Part shown: positions 60,437-64,000 of the stretch, one piece after another | Position numbering within the stretch: the stretch's first letter is position 1 | Layout of the letters: each line of letters opens with the position of its first letter | DNA from: Bacillota bacterium | GTDB lineage: Bacteria > Bacillota > Clostridia > Lachnospirales > Anaerotignaceae | Reading direction: 5' to 3' | DNA: 64,000 nucleotides | Assembly: GCA_019422105.1 (NCBI GenBank) | Contig: JAHZDZ010000009.1 | Span: forward strand, 111,319-175,318 | Program-made: the position numbers and the translations under genes | The notes under the pieces: model-generated | Seen by the model: only the letters and a program-made list of their open reading frames with translations | Told to the model about the DNA's origin: nothing | Databases searched by the model: none

Positions 60437-62101
60437 ATGGAGGAATATCGAAAGGTTTCTGTTTATGGAGAGGAAAGGACAGTAGAAAAAGGAACAACCT
60501 ATGAGGAATTGGCGAGGGAATATCAAAGACGGTTTTCCTCTCCGATTTTGATTGCCAAGAGCAGAAACAAATTCAGGGAGCTGAGCAGTACCATAGAAAT
60601 TGAGGATGCTATTGAATTTTTTGATATTACGGACGAGGATGGACGGAGAGTATATACAAGAAGCATGTCTTTTCTCATGATTAAGGCCGTGAAGGATATA
60701 CTGGGAAAGACCACGAAGGTGGTTATAGAGCATTCCATCAATAAAAACTATTACTGTGAAATCAGAACGCCGGGTATTACGGTTGACCAATCTCTTTTAG
60801 ACCGATTGAAAAAGAGAATGAAGGAGCTGGTGGAAGAAAATATTCCTATTGTAAAGGAGGTTTTCAAGAGAGAGGATGCTATGGCCCTTGTGAAAAGCTT
60901 TGGCATGGAGGATAAGGTGGGAATATTTCGCTATAGAAGCAATTCCAGCATTAATCTCTACCGCATGGATGATTTTTACGACTATTTTTACGGCTATATG
61001 GTACCCTCCACAGGCTATCTGGAGGTTTTTGACTTGTGCCTTTATGAAGAGGGCTTTTTAATACAGTTCCCCTCCAATGAAAATCCGAGACGGGTTGAAA
61101 CCTATGAGCATCTGGAAAAAATTTCTGCGGTATTCATGGAACAGCTTAACTGGTGCCGTCTGATGCGGGTCAACAATGTGGCGGAACTGAATGACACAAT
61201 CGTAAACGGAGAGTTCTGGGATTTGGTGAGAGTAAACGAGGCGCTCCATGAAAAGAAAATAGCTCAGATTGCAGATATGATAATGGAGCGTGCGGATAAG
61301 GTAAAGCTGGTACTCATAGCAGGGCCCACCTCCTCTGGAAAAACCACATTTGCCCACAGACTTTGTACACAGCTTAGGGTAAACGGTATCATACCTCATG
61401 TTATCTCTCTGGACGACTATTTTATAGACCGTGACAAAACGCCCATAGACGAGTTTGGACGCCATGACTATGAAAATATAAACGCTTTGGACACCAGGCA
61501 GTTTAATGAGGATTTAAACCGAATGATACACGGTGAGACAGTACAGCTGCCGCAGTATAATTTTCTGACAGGTATGCGGGAGTATAAGGGTAATTACCAA
61601 ACCTTGAAGGCAGGGGAGATATTTGTTGTGGAAGGCATTCATGGACTGAATGAGGCCCTTACAAATGAGATTGCGGAGGAATGTAAATTCCGCATTTTTA
61701 TAAGTGCAATGACGCAGCTCAATGTGGACGATCATAACAGGGTTTCGACAACAGACAGCAGACTGATACGCCGTATTGTGCGGGATTACAATTTCAGAGG
61801 CAATGACGCGGCTTCCACCATAGATATGTGGCCTTATGTGACAAGGGGAGAAGCAAATAATATTTTTCCTTTCCAGGAAAATGCAGACGTCATGTTCAAT
61901 TCTGCAACGATTTATGAGCTCAGCGTTTTAAAAGCATATGCTCTGCCCCTATTATATAAAATTGACAGATTTGCACCTGAATATCCGGCAGCAAAGCGTC
62001 TGATTAAATTTCTGGACTACTTCCTGAGTGTGGGTATTGAAAATTTGCCTAACAACTCTATTATCAGGGAGTTTGTGGGCGGAAGCTGTTTTCATGTTTA
62101 A
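60437..62101 (+). CDS. TGS-domain nucleoside (uridine) kinase-like protein
   Basis: The 554-residue product has an N-terminal TGS-like/threonyl-tRNA-synthetase-like region ('VSVYGEERTVEKGTTYEELA') and a C-terminal P-loop kinase: 'VLIAGPTSSGKTTFAHRL' (Walker A), 'VISLDDYFIDRDKTP', 'DYENINALD' and 'FVVEGIHGLN'. This is the uridine kinase/phosphoribulokinase superfamily in a long, Firmicute-specific form, usually annotated nucleoside kinase. Substrate not certain. ATG 60437 follows CAGGAGGG. Confidence 0.88.
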   Translation: MEEYRKVSVYGEERTVEKGTTYEELAREYQRRFSSPILIAKSRNKFRELSSTIEIEDAIEFFDITDEDGRRVYTRSMSFLMIKAVKDILGKTTKVVIEHSINKNYYCEIRTPGITVDQSLLDRLKKRMKELVEENIPIVKEVFKREDAMALVKSFGMEDKVGIFRYRSNSSINLYRMDDFYDYFYGYMVPSTGYLEVFDLCLYEEGFLIQFPSNENPRRVETYEHLEKISAVFMEQLNWCRLMRVNNVAELNDTIVNGEFWDLVRVNEALHEKKIAQIADMIMERADKVKLVLIAGPTSSGKTTFAHRLCTQLRVNGIIPHVISLDDYFIDRDKTPIDEFGRHDYENINALDTRQFNEDLNRMIHGETVQLPQYNFLTGMREYKGNYQTLKAGEIFVVEGIHGLNEALTNEIAEECKFRIFISAMTQLNVDDHNRVSTTDSRLIRRIVRDYNFRGNDAASTIDMWPYVTRGEANNIFPFQENADVMFNSATIYELSVLKAYALPLLYKIDRFAPEYPAAKRLIKFLDYFLSVGIENLPNNSIIREFVGGSCFHV

Positions 62102-62215
62102 TATGTGAAAAAGAGGAGAAGGCCGAGAAGGAAAAAACGGGACTGCTTAAGGTCAGGGCTTCTTTCTTTTGAAGATTTTTGGAGCTAACGACTGAGTAAA
62201 ACAAAGTTTGCAGGG

Positions 62216-62532
62216 AACTCCGCGTAAATTTATGGTATAATGTTCGCGAAAAAGCGGAGAGAAGCCGAAAAAAGAATAGTCGGACTGCAAAGCAGGCAAA
62301 GATTGATTCTTAGGAGGCTTCGTGGAGCAACGCGACCGACAAAACCGAAGGTTTTGGAGGAACTCCGCGTAAATTTATGGTATAATGTTCGCGAAAAAGC
62401 GGAGAGAAGCCGAAAAAAGAATAGTCGGACTGCAAAGCAGGCAAAGATTGATTCTTAGGAGGCTTCGTGGAGCAACGCGACCGACAAAACCGAAGGTTTT
62501 GGAGGAACTCCGCGTAAATTTATGGTATAATG
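62216..62532 (+). repeat. Two identical 145-bp tandem repeats plus a 27-bp partial third, each with an extended -10
   Basis: Copy 1 (62216-62360) and copy 2 (62361-62505) are identical; the third (62506-62532) stops after the -10. Each starts AACTCCGCGTAAATTTATGG followed by TATAATGT, giving TATGGTATAAT, a complete extended -10 box at 62236, 62381 and 62526. CTCCGC/GCGGAG arms flank the box in copies 1 and 2. The third -10 lies about 45 bases before the gene at 62570, so up to three tandem promoters may drive it. Confidence 0.9.
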
Positions 62533-62569
62533 TCAATACTAGTGCAAATGAACAATTAGGTGGTGCGGC

Positions 62570-62908
62570 ATGTTTGAGAGGATCATTGAATTGGTGCTTC
62601 CGGAGATTATTGGAGCGATTGAGCTTGTTGGCATTATTGTAGTTACCATAGGTGCGGCGAACGGCTTTTATCATTATTTGAGACAGCTTTTCAAACAGGA
62701 GAAATATGCCCTGAAATTTGAGCTGGCCAACTCTATGGCAACCGGACTGGAATTTAAAATGGCAGCCGAGATATTAAAAACCGTATTGGTGAGGGATATC
62801 AATGAGCTTTTAATACTTGGCTGTGTTATTCTGCTGCGCGCTCTGCTGTCCTTTATTATACATGTGGAAATGAAGGGAAGTAGGGAGGAGGGACAAGAGG
62901 AAGAATAG
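62570..62908 (+). CDS. DUF1622 family membrane protein
   Basis: The 112-residue product has two membrane helices ('IIGAIELVGIIVVTIGAA' and 'LLILGCVILLRALLSFII') with a connecting 'LANSMATGLEFKMAAEILKT' loop, matching DUF1622. Function unknown. ATG 62570 follows AGGTGG. It sits directly downstream of the 145-bp promoter-bearing repeats and 24 bases before the sirtuin gene. Confidence 0.85.
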   Translation: MFERIIELVLPEIIGAIELVGIIVVTIGAANGFYHYLRQLFKQEKYALKFELANSMATGLEFKMAAEILKTVLVRDINELLILGCVILLRALLSFIIHVEMKGSREEGQEEE

Positions 62909-62932
62909 CGAGAGGGAAACGGGGGTATAAAA

Positions 62933-63670
62933 ATGGATGAGTCTGTTAAAAGGCTGGGAGATTGGATTGAGGATAGCAGCAACATTGTTTTTTTTGGTGG
63001 TGCGGGGGTTTCGACAGAGAGCGGTATTCCCGATTTCAGAAGTGAAAACGGTATTTACAGCGCTGTGAGCGAGTATGGCTATCCGCCGGAAAGAATATTA
63101 AGCCATAGTTTTTATGAATCAAATCCAGAGGTTTTTTTCCAATATTATAAAAAAAATCTTCTTTTCCTGGAAGCAAAGCCAAATTTTGCCCACATTGGTC
63201 TTGCAAGATTGGAGAAGGAAGGCAAGCTCAAGGCAGTAATCACACAAAATATTGATAACCTGCACCAAAAAGCGGGAAGCAAAAACGTTCTGGAGCTTCA
63301 TGGAACGCTGTACAAAAATTACTGCACAAAATGCGGCAAGAAATTTGATATTGAATATGTTGTAGGGCAGGAAGGAATAACCAGATGCGATAAATGCGGC
63401 GGTATTGTCAGACCCGATGTGGTGCTGTACGAGGAATTCCTCAATGATGATACCATGAGAAAATCGATAGAGTATATTGCAAAAGCGGATATCCTGATTG
63501 TTGGGGGTACGTCCTTGGCAGTTTACCCGGCTGCCGGACTGATTGAGTATTACGAGGGGAAAAAGCTGGTTCTTATCAATAAAACTGAGACAGGCTATGA
63601 CAGGCGGGCAAACCTGGTAGTCAGGGAGAGCATTGGAAGGGTATTTCAGGAAATACTGCATTTGGAATAA
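62933..63670 (+). CDS. NAD-dependent protein deacylase (classical sirtuin)
   Basis: The 245-residue product has 'FFGGAGVSTESGIPDFRS', 'ITQNIDNLHQKAGS', the catalytic His in 'ELHGT', a Cys4 zinc site ('CTKCGKK', 'CDKCGG') and 'RPDVVLYEE'. It removes acetyl groups from lysine using NAD. Unlike the SirTM protein at 4737 it keeps the catalytic His. Cotranscribed with the DUF1622 gene (24-base gap). Confidence 0.95.
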   Translation: MDESVKRLGDWIEDSSNIVFFGGAGVSTESGIPDFRSENGIYSAVSEYGYPPERILSHSFYESNPEVFFQYYKKNLLFLEAKPNFAHIGLARLEKEGKLKAVITQNIDNLHQKAGSKNVLELHGTLYKNYCTKCGKKFDIEYVVGQEGITRCDKCGGIVRPDVVLYEEFLNDDTMRKSIEYIAKADILIVGGTSLAVYPAAGLIEYYEGKKLVLINKTETGYDRRANLVVRESIGRVFQEILHLE

Positions 63671-63685
63671 GAGGGATCTATTTTT

Positions 63686-63719
63686 CAGCGGCTTGTCTTT
63701 GTTTTAGGACAAGCCGCTG
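63686..63719 (+). terminator. Stem-loop after the sirtuin gene
   Basis: CAGCGGCTTGTC (63686-63697), 10-base loop, GACAAGCCGCTG (63708-63719). The arms are perfect but no T-run follows immediately. Confidence 0.55.
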
Positions 63720-63886
63720 CGGCAATTTTAATTTGGATAAGTATCTATAAATTTACCTTATTTTGTATAATTATTGCGAGAACAGGAATACTATTTTATG
63801 AAATGCTTGCAGGCGGAGTGTATTCGTTCCAAAGAGCATAAATTCAGCACTTCTGGAATAATAAGACAAATTTTAAATAAAAAGTG

Positions 63887-63915
63887 TTGACAAATAGAAA
63901 TGCCTTTGGTATTAT
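63887..63915 (+). promoter_or_regulatory. Strong promoter of a downstream rRNA operon
   Basis: TTGACA (63887-63892), 17 bases, TATTAT (63910-63915) with extended TGG, in an A/T-rich upstream context. A second box TATAAT at 63766-63771 may be part of an upstream promoter. Confidence 0.8.
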
Positions 63916-63921
63916 ATTACT

Positions 63922-64000
63922 TGCTGATGTGAACTTTGAAAACTGAACAGTTAAACCAAAAACCCAAGTCAAAAAAACTTTGAGCGAGAGCTTGAAGGAG
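63922..64000 (+). other. Probable 16S rRNA leader, cut by the window edge
   Basis: Shortly after the promoter the sequence reads ACTTTGAAAACTGAACAG, a phrase typical of Firmicute rRNA operon leaders, and no start codon with a ribosome site follows. The 16S gene itself would begin beyond 64000. Confidence 0.65.

Noticed and set aside
62240..62642. Overlapping ORFs of 72 and 85 codons inside the 145-bp tandem repeats
   Set aside because: They have no ribosome site, they are generated by the identical repeat, and the region carries promoter boxes, so coding is unlikely.

Overview
The window looks like a chromosome segment of a low-to-mid GC Gram-positive anaerobe of the class Clostridia, probably near the Lachnospirales. 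The evidence is a CIRCE-controlled hrcA-grpE-dnaK-dnaJ locus preceded by hemW, a dnaG-rpoD-trmK-nif3 macromolecular-synthesis cluster, a Trp T-box and a TPP riboswitch, strong AGGAGG ribosome sites, frequent TTG and GTG starts, extended -10 promoters (TGnTATAAT) and many compact stem-loop terminators. The right edge stops just after a very strong promoter and what appears to be an rRNA operon leader.

Layout. 1-2616: 3' part of a large surface protein with three Ig-like BIG2 domains. 3088-6446: a split-barrel flavoprotein, then an HxlR regulator divergent from an operon of a flavin/ferredoxin fusion, a SirTM-type sirtuin and a zinc-containing macrodomain, i.e. a reversible protein ADP-ribosylation cassette. 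6576-8990 (minus): hybrid histidine kinase. 9330-11548: cystathionine synthase/lyase family enzyme and homocysteine S-methyltransferase. 12024-14897: a DpnII-like restriction-modification island (MutH/Sau3AI-type nuclease, Dam with an extra N-terminal domain, DpnA-like methylase). 15030-18383: lipoprotein, flavoprotein reductase, HemW. 18424-23590: heat-shock operon, with a six-hairpin element between dnaK and dnaJ. 23986-30059: MntP, PAP2 phosphatase, MATE pump, a tiny membrane peptide with its own promoter and terminator, CwlD-like amidase, DEAD-box-like helicase, DUF1292 protein.

30830-35398 is the most unusual stretch. A 550-residue protein ends in a metzincin-like zinc-protease domain (HELGHVFGLAD plus a Met-turn) and shows an abrupt AT-richness switch inside the gene. 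It is followed by a membrane-anchored protein and three related multi-pass membrane proteins, interleaved with three partial copies of the protease's own C-terminal end. Two of those copies share a 55-bp identical block. The organisation resembles polymorphic-toxin tip/immunity arrays (inference).

35430-40646: trp genes in the order C-F-B-A-D behind a Trp T-box-like leader. Anthranilate synthase (trpE, trpG) is missing; a 75-codon ORF in its place may be its remnant. 40934-42527: TPP riboswitch with thiW and thiD. 43084-48222: HD-domain protein, lipase-like hydrolase, metallo-beta-lactamase-fold protein, LysR regulator, patatin-like protein, ArsR-type metal sensor. 48331-50811: Cd/Zn/Pb P-type ATPase under that sensor. 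51352-52928: ECF sigma factor with its DUF4179 partner. 52968-53862 (minus): CPBP protease interrupted by a frameshift at a T9 run. 54366-62101: dGTPase-like protein, dnaG, rpoD, trmK, nif3-like, uridine-kinase-like protein. 62216-62532: two identical 145-bp tandem repeats, each carrying an extended -10 box. 62570-63670: DUF1622 protein and a classical sirtuin.

Several dispersed non-coding repeats link distant intergenic regions: a structured pair at 11678 and 51087, a CTCCGC/extended -10 promoter motif at about 16015, 51190 and 62216-62532, and a repeated terminator hairpin at 44641 and 53973.
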